DNA from: Streptomyces sp. NBC_01431
GTDB lineage: Bacteria; Actinomycetota; Actinomycetes; Streptomycetales; Streptomycetaceae
Direction: 5' to 3'
Assembly (NCBI RefSeq): GCF_036231355.1
Contig: NZ_CP109497.1
Coordinates: 1 to 64,000 of the forward strand
DNA length: 64,000 bases
The notes beneath the pieces are model-generated. The model was not told where the DNA came from and did no database searches. It saw only the letters and a list, made by a program, of their open reading frames with translations. Below, piece after piece: positions 1-8,703 of the stretch. The translations under genes were made by a program, and so were the position numbers. How positions within the stretch are numbered: the first letter of the stretch is position 1; each line of letters starts with the position of its first letter.

Positions 1-260
1 CCTCAGCGCTGCGCGCTGAGCAGAGAACCGCCCCCGCGCCGCGGGGGCGGGCACCAGCTCGCTGCGCTCCCTGGTGAACTGCATTGCTGCGCAATGCAGT
101 TGCCTCGCTTTGCTCGGCTGCTCCCTTCGGGAGCTGAAGTCCTGCGCTTCGCTTAGGACTTGGCCTCGCGTTGCTTGGCCTGGCGGACTCGCTGCGCTCC
201 CCCGCCGGCTCTCCGGCTCCGCCTCCAAGCCCCTGGCCCGCTCCGCGGGCCCTGCTGGCT
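1..260. repeat. Array of short palindromes with 3-nt loops (telomere-like)
   Basis: At least seven inverted repeats follow one another with almost no spacing: 2-9/13-20 (loop TGC), 28-37/41-50 (loop GCC), 52-57/71-76, 77-87/91-101 (11-bp arms, loop TGC), 120-125/129-134 (loop TTC), 137-143/155-161, and 235-241/245-251 (loop TCC). Packed palindromes with trinucleotide loops are how Streptomyces linear replicon ends fold. I see no archetypal telomere start sequence, so this could be a non-archetypal telomere, an internalised former end, or a dispersed GC-rich palindromic repeat family. Part of it (113-196) recurs at 658-741. Confidence 0.6.
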
Positions 261-307
261 ACAAGGGCGGGGGCTTGGTCTTGACTGCGTTTCATATGCT
301 CAAACAC

Positions 308-616
308 ATGACCGATGAGCCGCCCACCGGAACAGCAACTCTTCGAACCCGCAGCAAAACCATCCTGGCTGCCGTCCTGGCCATCGGTATCGCCGGACTC
401 ATCTGGGTGGCCGCCTGGCACTTCGGATGGCACTACTGGGGCATCGCCTGGCTCGCTTCAAAAGCCGCAGTCAAGGCAGTCATCCTCGGCCCGCCCCTGG
501 TGGCAGGGGCCATTATCTGGCTCCGCCAAAGATACAAGAAACCAACCCCCTACCATCCCGCGGACGAGCAACCAACCTCGAACCACCTCCAGCCAGAACC
601 CGGCAGCTCCGACTGA
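308..616 (+). CDS. Small two-helix membrane protein, unknown function
   Basis: I do not recognise this family. The 102-residue product starting MTDEPPTG has two hydrophobic stretches, roughly residues 20-42 and 55-75, rich in Ala, Ile and Trp. A basic patch (RQRYKKP) and a polar tail rich in Pro, Gln and Glu follow. An ATG at 296 is also in frame. Codons upstream of it read through the palindromic array and look non-coding, so I chose the start after it. It probably sits in the cytoplasmic membrane. Confidence 0.55.
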   Translation: MTDEPPTGTATLRTRSKTILAAVLAIGIAGLIWVAAWHFGWHYWGIAWLASKAAVKAVILGPPLVAGAIIWLRQRYKKPTPYHPADEQPTSNHLQPEPGSSD

Positions 617-1224
617 AACGAAGAGCCGCAACTCCCATCCCCTGAGACACGGCTACCCTCGGCTGCTCCCTTCGGGAGTTGAAGTCCTGTGCTTCGCTTG
701 GGACTTGGCCTCGCGTTGCTTGGCCTGGCGGGCTCGCTGCGCGGGCCAATCCGGCTACAGGGAGGCGGGCTGTGAGGTGCGGAGGGGCTCGGGGTCAGGC
801 TTGTTCTCGTTTGCCTGGCGGGGTCCACGGCTCCACCAGGGGCGGCGGGCCTTCCAGGGCTCCGGAACTTCTCTTTCAGGCTCTTCTTCGGCGCTTCCTT
901 CTCCGCCCGCGCATGCACGAGCCGGGCCGTGCTCACTCGGAAGTGGCACTCACGGTGACGCTGCCTCACCAGCACCACCCAGCTACCATCCTGAGCCAGG
1001 AACGCATCCCGCGCCGGCTCATCCCCCGGCCGCGCCCTCCGAGCCAGCCCACGCGGCATGTAGCGCAATGCCGCATCCTCGGCCGCAGCGACCGCCTCCG
1101 CCTGATCCCCGCCAATGCGGTGAGTACCCACCAGCATCCACCGGTGCAACCTCAAGGCCACGCCATCGGCACGTTCGTTTATCCAGGTGTCCTCCTCAAT
1201 GAGGACATACCACCCATGAGTCAC
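550..1224 (-). CDS. Hypothetical protein with probable run-on C-terminus
   Basis: The first ~120 residues (MTHGWYVLIEEDTWINER onward) have balanced composition and look coding. After about residue 125 the translation turns into low-complexity Pro/Ser/Arg text that coincides with the 658-741 palindromic repeat, so the original stop was probably lost when the repeat entered. No domain is recognised. The N-terminal part (about 860-1224) is the credible gene. Confidence 0.5.
   Translation of the reverse strand: MTHGWYVLIEEDTWINERADGVALRLHRWMLVGTHRIGGDQAEAVAAAEDAALRYMPRGLARRARPGDEPARDAFLAQDGSWVVLVRQRHRECHFRVSTARLVHARAEKEAPKKSLKEKFRSPGRPAAPGGAVDPARQTRTSLTPSPSAPHSPPPCSRIGPRSEPARPSNARPSPKRSTGLQLPKGAAEGSRVSGDGSCGSSFQSELPGSGWRWFEVGCSSAGW
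658..741. repeat. Second copy of the 84-bp palindromic module
   Basis: Direct repeat of 113-196 with four substitutions by my count, offset 545 bases. It carries the same TTC-loop and AAGTCCT-type palindromes. A further short relic resembling 209-265 occurs around 1290-1350. The repeat runs through the 3' half of the minus-strand gene that starts at 1224, so insertion of the module may have extended that reading frame. Confidence 0.75.
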
Positions 1225-1443
1225 AGCCAGCGCCTACCCGTCATTTCTCGTCCCACCGAGTGCTGAAGGCACAATCTCCTTCTCCCGCCTGGCCTTTCCG
1301 GCTCCGCCTCCAAGCCCCAAATGCCCCTCCGACCGCGAGCCTGGCTGGCTACAGCAGCGCATTTGCGTCTACGGCTCGGCTGATACCTCGCCACCCATCC
1401 CCTGTAAATTCTCGGAGCCATCAACAAGACCACGGGAGGAATC

Positions 1444-1839
1444 ATGGCAGTAATCCCTGTCACACCAAGACCGGTCAACAGCGCAGAGCGCGCAGTCCTG
1501 GAAAAAATCCTCGCCACAAACTTCCCAGGCTCTGCCAAACTCAGGAAACAGATCGACACCTGCGAAGTCGTCTCCCAGGGGGCGGAAAACTCCGTCAGCG
1601 TCGACATCGAGCCAACGACGGCCACCGTTCCCGCACCTGACGCCCCGATCGGCCCCGTGCCCGTCACCGCCACCGTCCAGGCCCTCCCTGGCGAGTCCCT
1701 CCCCCTCGAAGGAGAAATCCTGATCTGGGTCGGCCGCGGATTCATCTCAGGCATCGAGTACGCCTGGTACGGAGAAACGATGCCGACCCGACTCCCGTCA
1801 CCAGAACGAATCCACATCGAAGCCGACGATACGCCATGA
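1444..1839 (+). CDS. Hypothetical protein, 131 aa
   Basis: An acidic, Pro/Thr-rich protein without a signal peptide or membrane segment. GGGAGG lies about six bases upstream of the ATG, the best ribosome binding site in this part of the window. The stop overlaps the start of the next gene (ATGA), implying translational coupling. The last 40 residues contain the motif IWVGRGFISGIEYAWYG. No function can be assigned. Confidence 0.7.
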   Translation: MAVIPVTPRPVNSAERAVLEKILATNFPGSAKLRKQIDTCEVVSQGAENSVSVDIEPTTATVPAPDAPIGPVPVTATVQALPGESLPLEGEILIWVGRGFISGIEYAWYGETMPTRLPSPERIHIEADDTP

Positions 1840-2024
1840 GCCGAAGACGGTACGTGGCCAGAGGAGTTCCCGGCGGATACCGCATCTGGGACAACAAAGG
1901 ACACCGATGGTGGGGCGACCACTACCAGCTCTGCCCCGACGACCTCCTCACAGAACTGAACAGCGGAGCCGACTATACGAGGATCACGGCACTGCTCAAA
2001 AAGTACCGAGCACAGAAACGCTGA
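1836..2024 (+). CDS. Small basic hypothetical protein, 62 aa
   Basis: Starts inside the previous gene's stop (ATGA overlap) and so is very likely co-translated with it. The product is basic and aromatic-rich (GGYRIWDNKGHRWWGDHYQ) and ends in a Lys/Arg-rich helix. The pair resembles two-gene hypothetical cassettes on actinomycete plasmids, but I cannot name a function. Confidence 0.65.
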   Translation: MSRRRYVARGVPGGYRIWDNKGHRWWGDHYQLCPDDLLTELNSGADYTRITALLKKYRAQKR

Positions 2025-2240
2025 ACCTCACACCCTTGATGAAGCCCGACGCCCGCATCAACAAATGATGCAGCATGTAGTTTCTCTCGAGTCTCGATAG
2101 ACCCCTCTGCGGAAGCCTCCCCGCACCTCAGCCTCACCGAGCTGTCACCAGCCACGGCATCAGAATGACACGGGTCTGCCGCACGAATGGGTGACATCTC
2201 ATCTGGCTTGCCCTGTGGGGCGGGTGGGAAGGATGTCGCT

Positions 2241-2549
2241 GTGCCCAAGCCTTATCCGGAAGAGTTCCGCCAGGATGTCGTGCGGGTCGCGAGGAACCGC
2301 GGCCCGGGTGTGACGGTCGAGCAGGTGGCCGCCGACTTCGGTGTTCACGCGATGACGCTGTGGAAATGGATGCGCCGGGCAGACATCGACGACGGGACCA
2401 GGCCCGGAACGACCAGCCAGGAGAGCGCGGAACTGCGGGATGCGCGTCGGCGGATCAAGCTGCTGGAGCAGGAGAACGAGGTCCTGCGCCGGGCCGCGGC
2501 CTACCTGTCGCAGGCACATCTGCCGGGAAAAGGATCTACCCGCTCGTGA
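2241..2549 (+). CDS. IS3-family transposase OrfA (HTH/leucine zipper)
   Basis: OrfA carries the N-terminal helix-turn-helix (PYPEEFRQDVVRVA ... VTVEQVAADFGVHAMTLWKW) and a C-terminal coiled-coil heptad (RRRIKLLEQENEVLRRAAAY). Together they bind the element ends and mediate multimerisation. I prefer the GTG at 2241, preceded by GGGAAGGA, because an upstream ATG at 2187 lies inside the terminal repeat. Its 3' end overlaps OrfB, with a slippery sequence just before the stop. Confidence 0.85.
   Translation: MPKPYPEEFRQDVVRVARNRGPGVTVEQVAADFGVHAMTLWKWMRRADIDDGTRPGTTSQESAELRDARRRIKLLEQENEVLRRAAAYLSQAHLPGKGSTRS
2525..2531 (+). promoter_or_regulatory. Programmed -1 frameshift heptamer (GGGAAAA)
   Basis: In the OrfA frame the codons are CCG GGA AAA GGA, so the heptamer G GGA AAA fits the X XXY YYZ pattern. 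Slipping back one base gives GGG AAA AGG ATC, which joins OrfA directly to the OrfB frame. The OrfA stop is 16 bases downstream. This is the usual way IS3 elements make the fused OrfAB transposase. Confidence 0.75.
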
Positions 2550-3403
2550 AAGAGCTGGCCACGGGCGGGATTCCCGTCACGGTCACGTGCCGGGTCCTCA
2601 AGCTCGCCCGCCAGCCCTACTACCGCTGGCTCGAACGGCCGGTGGCCGATGCCGAGTTCGAGCAGGCCACTCGCGCGAACGCGTTGTTCGACGCCCACCG
2701 CGAGGACCCGGAGTTCGGCTACCGCTTCCTGGCCGACGAAGCCCGCAGCATGGGAGCCGGCATGGCCGACCGGACCGCCTGGCGGATCTGCCGGGACAAC
2801 CGCTGGTGGAGCGTGTTCGGCAAGAAGCGCGGCAGGGGCAAGAACGCCGGCCCGCCGGTGCACGACGACCTCGTCCGCCGGGACTTCAGCGCCGACGGAC
2901 CGAACCGGCTGTGGCTCACCGACATCACCGAACACGCCACGGGAGAAGGGAAGTTGTATCTCTGCGCGGTCAAGGACGTCTTCAGTAACCGGATCGTGGG
3001 CTATTCCATCGATGCGCGGATGAAGTCCCGTCTGGCTGTCGCAGCCCTGAACAATGCTGTTGCCCGACGCGAGAACGTCGCCGGTTGTGTTCTGCACAGC
3101 GATCGCGGGTCGCAGTTTCGGTCGGGGAAGTTCGTCCGGGCGCTCGGCCAGCACCGGATCCTCGGCTCGATAGGGAGGGTCGGGGCGGCAGGCGACAACG
3201 CAGCCATGGAGTCCTTCTTCAGCCTGCTGCAGAAGAATGTCCTCGACCGACGGAAGTGGGCCACCCGCCAGGAACTGCGGATCGCGATCGTGACCTGGAT
3301 CGAGCGGACCTACCACCGACGCCGCAGACAAGCCTCACTCGGCCGGCTGACCCCCATCGAATTCGAGACCGTCATGACCACGCCGGCCCTCCAGGCCGCC
3401 TGA
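2525..3403 (+). CDS. IS3-family transposase OrfB (DDE integrase core)
   Basis: Reached by -1 frameshifting, giving a fused OrfAB of about 385 residues. The rve-type core is complete: WLTDITEHATGEGKLYL (first Asp), VLHSDRGSQFRSGKF (second Asp), and NAAMESFFSLLQKN (catalytic Glu). The usual RRRRQASLGRLTPIEFE tail follows. No internal stops are present, so the enzyme is probably functional. Confidence 0.9.
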   Translation, partial: GKRIYPLVKELATGGIPVTVTCRVLKLARQPYYRWLERPVADAEFEQATRANALFDAHREDPEFGYRFLADEARSMGAGMADRTAWRICRDNRWWSVFGKKRGRGKNAGPPVHDDLVRRDFSADGPNRLWLTDITEHATGEGKLYLCAVKDVFSNRIVGYSIDARMKSRLAVAALNNAVARRENVAGCVLHSDRGSQFRSGKFVRALGQHRILGSIGRVGAAGDNAAMESFFSLLQKNVLDRRKWATRQELRIAIVTWIERTYHRRRRQASLGRLTPIEFETVMTTPALQAA

Positions 3404-3605
3404 CCGAACCTGTCACCCAAACCTGCATCAGACCCATGACCCGTGGCTCTGTGGGCGGATCGTGCTGCAGCGCAGACCAGATCATGCTTGGAGCGGCATG
3501 TGACCACCAGGCAGAATCCCTGGCAGAAAGACCGGCAGTTTTCTCTGTGTCGAGCGGCACCCTGTGGTGTACTCGTCCCGCCATTGAGGGTCGGGGGGAT
3601 GTGCA

Positions 3606-4748
3606 ATGGATGGGGCAGGGCTCGGTGCTGCGCTGCGCGCGCAGAGGGTTGCAGCAGGGCTGACGCAAGAGCAGTTAGCCGGGCTGTCTGGGCTGAGCGT
3701 GCGGGCGATCGGCGACCTGGAACGCGGCAGAGTCTCCAAGCCGCGCCGCGAGTCGATCCAACTGCTCACCGAAGCGCTACGGCTAGACAGCAACGGCTAC
3801 GAAGAACTGATGTGCCTGGCCGGTCACGTGTTATTCGAGTCCGCCCTGGAGCCTGCTCGGTGCCCGCGCACATGCATCAAACGCACGGCTGAAGAGCCAA
3901 CCCCCCTTGTTCCTGGTGGGCCAGACGTTGAGCGCAACCCGCCAGATCTCTCCTCGCCAGAGGAAGAAGCTCAAGTACAAGGCCAACTCGGTCCCCCACC
4001 AGTCGCCTCCGCCCACACGGCCCGAGCTGCGGCCGTCTTCGTGGCGACGAGGACGGCCGTCTTTCTGACAGCGTTCGCCACGACTCTTTGGCCCGGCCCC
4101 GGCGGCCGCACCGGGCCCCAGCCCTCCGCGGAATCGGGCTATGTCGCCCGTGTCGCCGCCGATGCCCAGATCATCTCCTCCACGGGCACCACCCTGCGAG
4201 TCAACAGGCCCGTTCAGTCAGGCGATGCGGTGGTGATGGCGCTGATGCTCACCAGCACCACCGCGGGCACGGTCGCCGTCACCGACTCCCAAGCCAACCA
4301 CTATGCGATGGTCGCCGATGTCACCGACTCCTACCACCACCGCACCCTGGTCTTCGCCTCATTTGGAAGCAAAGCCGTCCGCCCGGGCGACAGCTTCCAC
4401 CTCACGTGGCCCCACTCGAGCAAGTACCACGTGGCCGTCGAGGAGTTCCACGGCGTCGCCGCGGCCCGAGGCCAGGCCGCAGGGTTCGGTCCGTACGACC
4501 ACAGCAGCCGCCCCATCGCCGTGGGCATGAGCAACGGATGCGCGCCTGGAGACCTTGTCTTCGCCGCGGTGGGAAGCAACAGCGGCCCCGCGCCCCACCT
4601 GGCCTCCGGGTGGCAGCGGCTGCCCGGGCTCCAACTGTCGTCCTACCGGCTGACCGTCGCGTTCCGCCGCGCCACCCACTACGCCGATTGCAGCCTCACC
4701 GGCACGAGCAACGCCCAATGGGAAACAGCACTGGTCAGTCTCCGATAG
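3606..4748 (+). CDS. XRE-family HTH protein with membrane anchor and C-terminal beta-rich domain
   Basis: Residues 7-60 form a canonical XRE/lambda-repressor HTH (RVAAGLTQEQLAGLSGLSVR). A Pro/Glu linker leads to a hydrophobic segment at about 141-162. The remaining ~200 residues are beta-rich with alternating Val/Thr and few charges, as in extracytoplasmic Ig-like or lectin-like domains. The predicted topology is a cytoplasmic DNA-binding domain, one helix, then an exported domain. That would suit a one-component sensor, though the ligand is unknown. A GGGGG tract lies 8 bases before the ATG. The gene stands alone after the IS3 element. Confidence 0.75.
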   Translation: MDGAGLGAALRAQRVAAGLTQEQLAGLSGLSVRAIGDLERGRVSKPRRESIQLLTEALRLDSNGYEELMCLAGHVLFESALEPARCPRTCIKRTAEEPTPLVPGGPDVERNPPDLSSPEEEAQVQGQLGPPPVASAHTARAAAVFVATRTAVFLTAFATTLWPGPGGRTGPQPSAESGYVARVAADAQIISSTGTTLRVNRPVQSGDAVVMALMLTSTTAGTVAVTDSQANHYAMVADVTDSYHHRTLVFASFGSKAVRPGDSFHLTWPHSSKYHVAVEEFHGVAAARGQAAGFGPYDHSSRPIAVGMSNGCAPGDLVFAAVGSNSGPAPHLASGWQRLPGLQLSSYRLTVAFRRATHYADCSLTGTSNAQWETALVSLR

Positions 4749-5342
4749 CCCCCGAGGCCCGGCTCAATACGCTGCGACCTGGCCAGGGGGGAGCGGTCAT
4801 GCCGGGCCTGGAGGCTGGGAGCCCCATTGCGGGGCCACAGAAAAGGTAATGAGGGGACGGCTGCGGTGCTGCATGCCGGAGTTGGGCAGGGAAACCCTGC
4901 CGGTGATCAGGATATGGATGGGTCGGCGGACGGGTCAGGCCGAAGCCGGGGCTCCAGGAAGGTAGCGGGCGGAGCGCCGGCCGAAGGGCGGGGCTCGGCC
5001 GGACGCGGACGTGCCGACTCGGGAGAACTGAAGGACGGGGCATCGCTGTCCAGGAGACTGCGTGGGTCTGTGGTCACCCACCCAGTCTCCCCCACTCCCG
5101 GCCCCCAGCCAGCAGGCCGGATGGGCGCGCACCCCGGAGCGTCTGGCCCGGTTGTGTGGAGGCGGCTGCTGCCACGGCGCTCGTGATGACCGCGGACGCG
5201 TCGCCGGTCGGGGTGCTGACGGTGCCACCGTGGCGCCCGGGTATCGCGGTGGCGGTGCTGGTGCGCACGCGCCTGGAGTGCGGTTACCGGCGGCTGCTGG
5301 CGACGCTGTTCGGCACGGTCATCGTGCGCGGTGCGCGTGGCG
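4749..5342. other. Intergenic stretch without a recognisable gene
   Basis: Several reading frames are open only because of high GC. None shows a domain, a ribosome binding site or balanced composition. The last ~100 bases may be the 5' scrap of the helicase relic that follows. Confidence 0.4.
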
Positions 5343-5729
5343 GCCGCTCAGCGTCACCAACCTCCACCCCGCCGACGTGCCGGACACCCGGGCGCAGTTG
5401 TCCGACGAGCAGCACAAGCGACTGACCAAGCTCGGCATCACACCCGACGAGCAGCCCACCCCGGCCCCGGCGGCCACGGGTGATGGGAAGACGGCCGGGA
5501 AGGCGTCAACGGCCTTCCAGCGGGGCATAGCAGCCCTCGCCCAGTACATCGCCCGCGAAGGCCACCACCGCGCCCCCGCGGCCACTCAGAACACATCGCG
5601 ATGGAAGGCGAGAACGCGCCGGTAGTCGTCAAGCTCGGCGTGTGGATCTCCAACACCAAGAGCCGTCGCGACAAACTCACCCCCGAACAGCGCGCCGCGC
5701 TCGCCGAGCTCGGCGTGGACTGGGCGTGA
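5343..5729 (+). pseudogene. 3' remnant of a helicase with helicase-associated (HA) repeats
   Basis: The translation reads LHPADVPDTRAQLSDEQHKR, then after one frameshift near 5580, VVVKLGVWISNTKSRR and LTPEQRAALAELGVDWA before a stop at 5729. The LGVW-SN-KSRR ... LTPEQ-AALAELGVDWA pattern is the helicase-associated repeat found at the C-terminus of Streptomyces DEAD/DEAH helicases. The N-terminal motor domains are absent. It abuts an unrelated immunity-gene fragment on the other strand, indicating a deletion join. Confidence 0.7.
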
Positions 5730-5739
5730 CACCGTCTGG

Positions 5740-5937
5740 GCACTCGTCTGCGAGGACCAGGGCCTGAGCGCCGTTCGAGCCGACATCCAGCAGTCCGGCC
5801 CAGTCCTCAACAGCGCAGGCTCGGTCATAGTCCTCCACAGAGCCTGGTTCCTCGCCCCAGTTCTCCGAACAGCCGCCCCACTCCGCCAGCACGGACACGG
5901 GTACGACGATCAACGGGCCGGCCAGGGACTCCACCCA
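5740..5937 (-). pseudogene. Imm21-like immunity protein, truncated at both ends
   Basis: About 66 residues (WVESLAGPLIVVPVSVLAEW, then EDYDRACAVEDWAGLLDVG and ALVLADE) match my recollection of the Imm21 family, polymorphic-toxin immunity proteins of ~150 residues. The sequence loses similarity right where the helicase relic ends. No start codon with a ribosome binding site is visible. No partner toxin is seen nearby. Confidence 0.6.
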
Positions 5938-5989
5938 GCCCGCAGACCTTCGGCTCGAATGAGACACAGCACGCGAAGAGAGATCCATC

Positions 5990-6536
5990 CGGGCAGTGTG
6001 CCTTCAGCCACTGACATTGATAGGTACGTGGGTTCCGGCGGTCGTGGCTCTGCCACTGACTGACGTCCTGCTGGGCTGTCTTCGCGTTGGTCTGTCCGGC
6101 CGCCGGAGCCCGTTCTCATGGCACCGGCCGGGCGGAACATGACCTGATAGAAGCACTGCGGGCCCATGCCGACCGACACTCTGGACGCTACGGCTGCAGA
6201 CCGAGCGTCTGAGGTCAATTCAACAAGTCAGGAGCTTGGTCAGAAGCCCCTTCAATCCCGGGACCAGTGCCGCCCACGCCAACGGCGGTCCCGGCACGGG
6301 CTGCGCCGCGCCCGGCGGCGTAGGGGTTGCGCCTGGCGGTGTGCGGGTTACCAACGCGACCGTCATCGAATACGCTTTGGCCGTCAATGAGTTCAACGGC
6401 CCGTGACATCACTGGCATGTCACGGGGTCGGCCCTCGGAACGCATGCTCCCGCGAGCGCCGTCCGCCCGTCCGGTGAACTTCCCACCGAGCGCCGACGTA
6501 CGGGTCACCGTTCGAGGACCGTTGCTGAAGGACGGT
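5990..6536. other. Intergenic stretch, nothing recognised
   Basis: Short overlapping frames on both strands have shadow-type composition. I find no motif, repeat or convincing start site. It lies between the Imm21 relic and the 3' end of the HflX-like gene, both of which read leftward. Confidence 0.4.
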
Positions 6537-6893
6537 TCAGCCAGCTGCCATTACATCGGCCAGGCTCAAGGCGGGGCAGCCGAGCATCCCCGTCAGTACG
6601 CGGCGCTGGCGCTCGGTAAGGGTTGACAGGAAGAGCGCCGCGTCGGCGTTGGTCTGCTCGCAGAGCGCGGCTACTTCACGGACCTTTCCGTAGCTCAGGA
6701 GAGTCCGCGAGGAATAGGGGAGGGCTATCTTCTTGGCCCCGCCGTCCGAGACACCACGGCGTTGAACGATACGGCCCACGACGCGCGCACCGTGATTCGT
6801 CGCCTGCTGGGCCGCCGTTTCCATCAACTCGGCCAAGTCCTTCTGCTTGCTGGAGAAGTAGCCGACGAGCACAACATCAGTTCCCTCGGCCAT
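6537..6893 (-). CDS. Stand-alone HflX N-terminal-domain-like protein
   Basis: The 118-residue product (DVVLVGYFSSKQKDLAELME ... VVGRIVQRRGVSDGGAKK ... SYGKVREVAALCEQTNADAA ... LTERQRRVLTGMLGCP) follows the N-terminal domain of the ribosome-associated GTPase HflX. In that family the pattern is 'VGR--QRR ... GKV-EL------ADT--F ... L---Q-R-LE--LG'. The coiled-coil and GTPase domains are missing: the frame stops at VMAAG, where HflX continues into DRT-LIL-IF. It may be a free-standing domain protein or a truncated gene. I chose the ATG of MAEGTDVV because homology begins there. Confidence 0.55.
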   Translation of the reverse strand: MAEGTDVVLVGYFSSKQKDLAELMETAAQQATNHGARVVGRIVQRRGVSDGGAKKIALPYSSRTLLSYGKVREVAALCEQTNADAALFLSTLTERQRRVLTGMLGCPALSLADVMAAG

Positions 6894-7090
6894 GGCCGGA
6901 GCCTGATGCCGGACTACCATCGGCCGCGCGTGGCGGACTGGTCGTCGATCACGCCTTCGATCCTGATGCATGGCTTGCAGGCTAGAGGCGCTGCTGCCTG
7001 CGTCGATAAAGGTTTTCCCCGACCGGCACAACCAACGTGATCACTCCGCCGAGAGGCAACCGAGGATAAATGCCAAGCTGAGCTTGTGCT

Positions 7091-8526
7091 TTATGGTCTG
7101 GCCTGGTTGCGTTCAGTGATCGTCCCGGGTCGTTGGACGGTCTTGCCCACGTCGTAGCGGGTGGCGGGGTGTCGGTTCTTGGAGCCGAGGGGTCTGCCGG
7201 AACCTGGCCGGTTCGGTTTGGGTGCGCGGGCTGGGCATGGCATGTGGGGGCGGAGGTTCCTGAACCCGCGGCGGACGCGGGCGGGGGTGAGCCGACCGAG
7301 CTCCGCGCGACGTTCCGAGGGGCGGCGGAGGTCCTCGGCGAGGGGCCGGGCGAGGCGCAGTTGAGTGTGGGCGGCGATGATCAGCCAGGTCCATCGGTCC
7401 GCTGCCGCGGGCGTGCGGAGTTTCGGACGGGTCCAGCCGAGCGTCTGCTTGATCATTCTGAAGGTGTGCTCCAGGTCGAACCGGCGGAGGAACACCTGCC
7501 AGCGCAGATCGACGTCTTCGCCGCTCAGGCCAGTGGCGGACGACCAGAGCCAGAGTGGCAGCGGATCCCCGCCGGCGGGCAAGCGGTCGACTTCCAGGCG
7601 GATTTGGGTGCCTTCGATGACCGGCAGGGGGCCGGTGTGGTCGATCCACGCGGACCGAGTGGTCAGCCTGGGGTGGATGCGGTCCCAGGCCAGCGCGCGG
7701 ACAGTCCCGTAGCGGTCCGTGACCTGCACCGTCGCGGCATCCGGATCACCCCATGTCTCCGGGCGAGCAAAGCGAAACTCCTTGCCGTGCTTCGGCGGCC
7801 GTCCACCTTCCGGTAGCGAGATCCAGGGAACCGGGACCGGCTTGCGCATCACGCGGTCCGTGCGCATTCGCCCGAGGACTTCCACCGGCAACCCTTTCAG
7901 CAGGTGAGCCATGCGTGGAGCGTCGTACCCGGCATCGAAGACGATCAGGATGTCGGAGTCTCCGACGTGCCATCAGCCCATGTCGATGAGGTCCTCGACC
8001 ACGCGAACGACCTGGGCGGCGGTGGCCTCGGCGACGTCGTCGGCCGGCCCCAACCGCAGGGCGTCCAGGATCTGGCACCACGAGGTCCGGCCCGATTCCA
8101 GGGCGGCGACGAACGAGTAGGGCCAGCCCGGCACGAACTGGTGCGAGGACCGGCCACCGCGACCGTAGACGTGGCAGAACGAGCGGTCCGCACTGGTCGG
8201 CGCATCCGGCCGGAGCCAATGGGTGATGTCCACCGCCAGGACCAAGCGCCCGTCGGCGGCATGGGCAATCCGGCTAGCACTTGTCGCAGTCGCGGCACGT
8301 CGACGTTCCCGTTGTTCAACGCGTCGTACATCGCGCCGTGTCCGCGCCGATGTTCGGCCACCAACGTCAGGTCCACGGGCGCAGTCACCGGCTCGTCCGC
8401 GCACAGCAGCGCGTCGGACAGCTCGAACAGTTCGTCCCCGCGGGTGGTCAGGCAGTCGAAGAAGTCGTCTCGGCGTGACGCTTCGGCGAACGCTTCCCCC
8501 GGGACATCGAGGTGCGGCAGGCTCAT
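7091..8526 (-). pseudogene. DDE transposase, one frameshift and one in-frame stop
   Basis: Starts at MSLPHLDVPGEAFAEA and continues through HRRGHGAMYDALNNG. It shifts frame near 8262, resumes with ADGRLVLAVDITHWLRPD and GWPYSFVAALESGRTSW, meets an in-frame TGA at 7973-7975, and resumes with DSDILIVFDAGYD. It ends with RRFDLEHTFRMIKQTLGW and RWTWLIIAAHTQLRLARPL. Catalytic blocks (LAVDITHW, IVFDAGYD, FDLEHTF) remain recognisable. The full set matches a large Streptomyces transposase family of about 480 residues. Inactive unless the two lesions are sequencing errors. Confidence 0.8.
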
Positions 8527-8703
8527 CCTCACGGCCTTCGTTCTGGTTCGGTGCATTCCTTGGTCGGAGCACAGAATCGGACGGAGGCCGCCCACACGTC
8601 TGGTGAACTTCCGCGTGAGGGAGCCAGTTCGACGGACAATTCGACACAACGGAGCTCGGGAGCCCAGGCAACCCGCCTGAATTTGTAGCTGAAGGGAGCG
8701 GTA

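Larger units (their letters stand above)
2169..3437 (+). mobile_element. IS3-family insertion sequence
   Basis: Imperfect 27-bp terminal inverted repeats at 2169-2195 and 3411-3437 match at 21 of 27 positions by eye. They enclose the orfA/orfB pair typical of IS3 elements. Both reading frames are uninterrupted, so the element looks potentially active. The exact outer boundary and target duplication are not certain. Confidence 0.75.

Noticed and set aside
315..1202. Long plus-strand open frame of 295 codons
   Set aside because: Pro/Ser/Arg low-complexity text opposite a better minus-strand gene and across palindromic repeats; a GC shadow.
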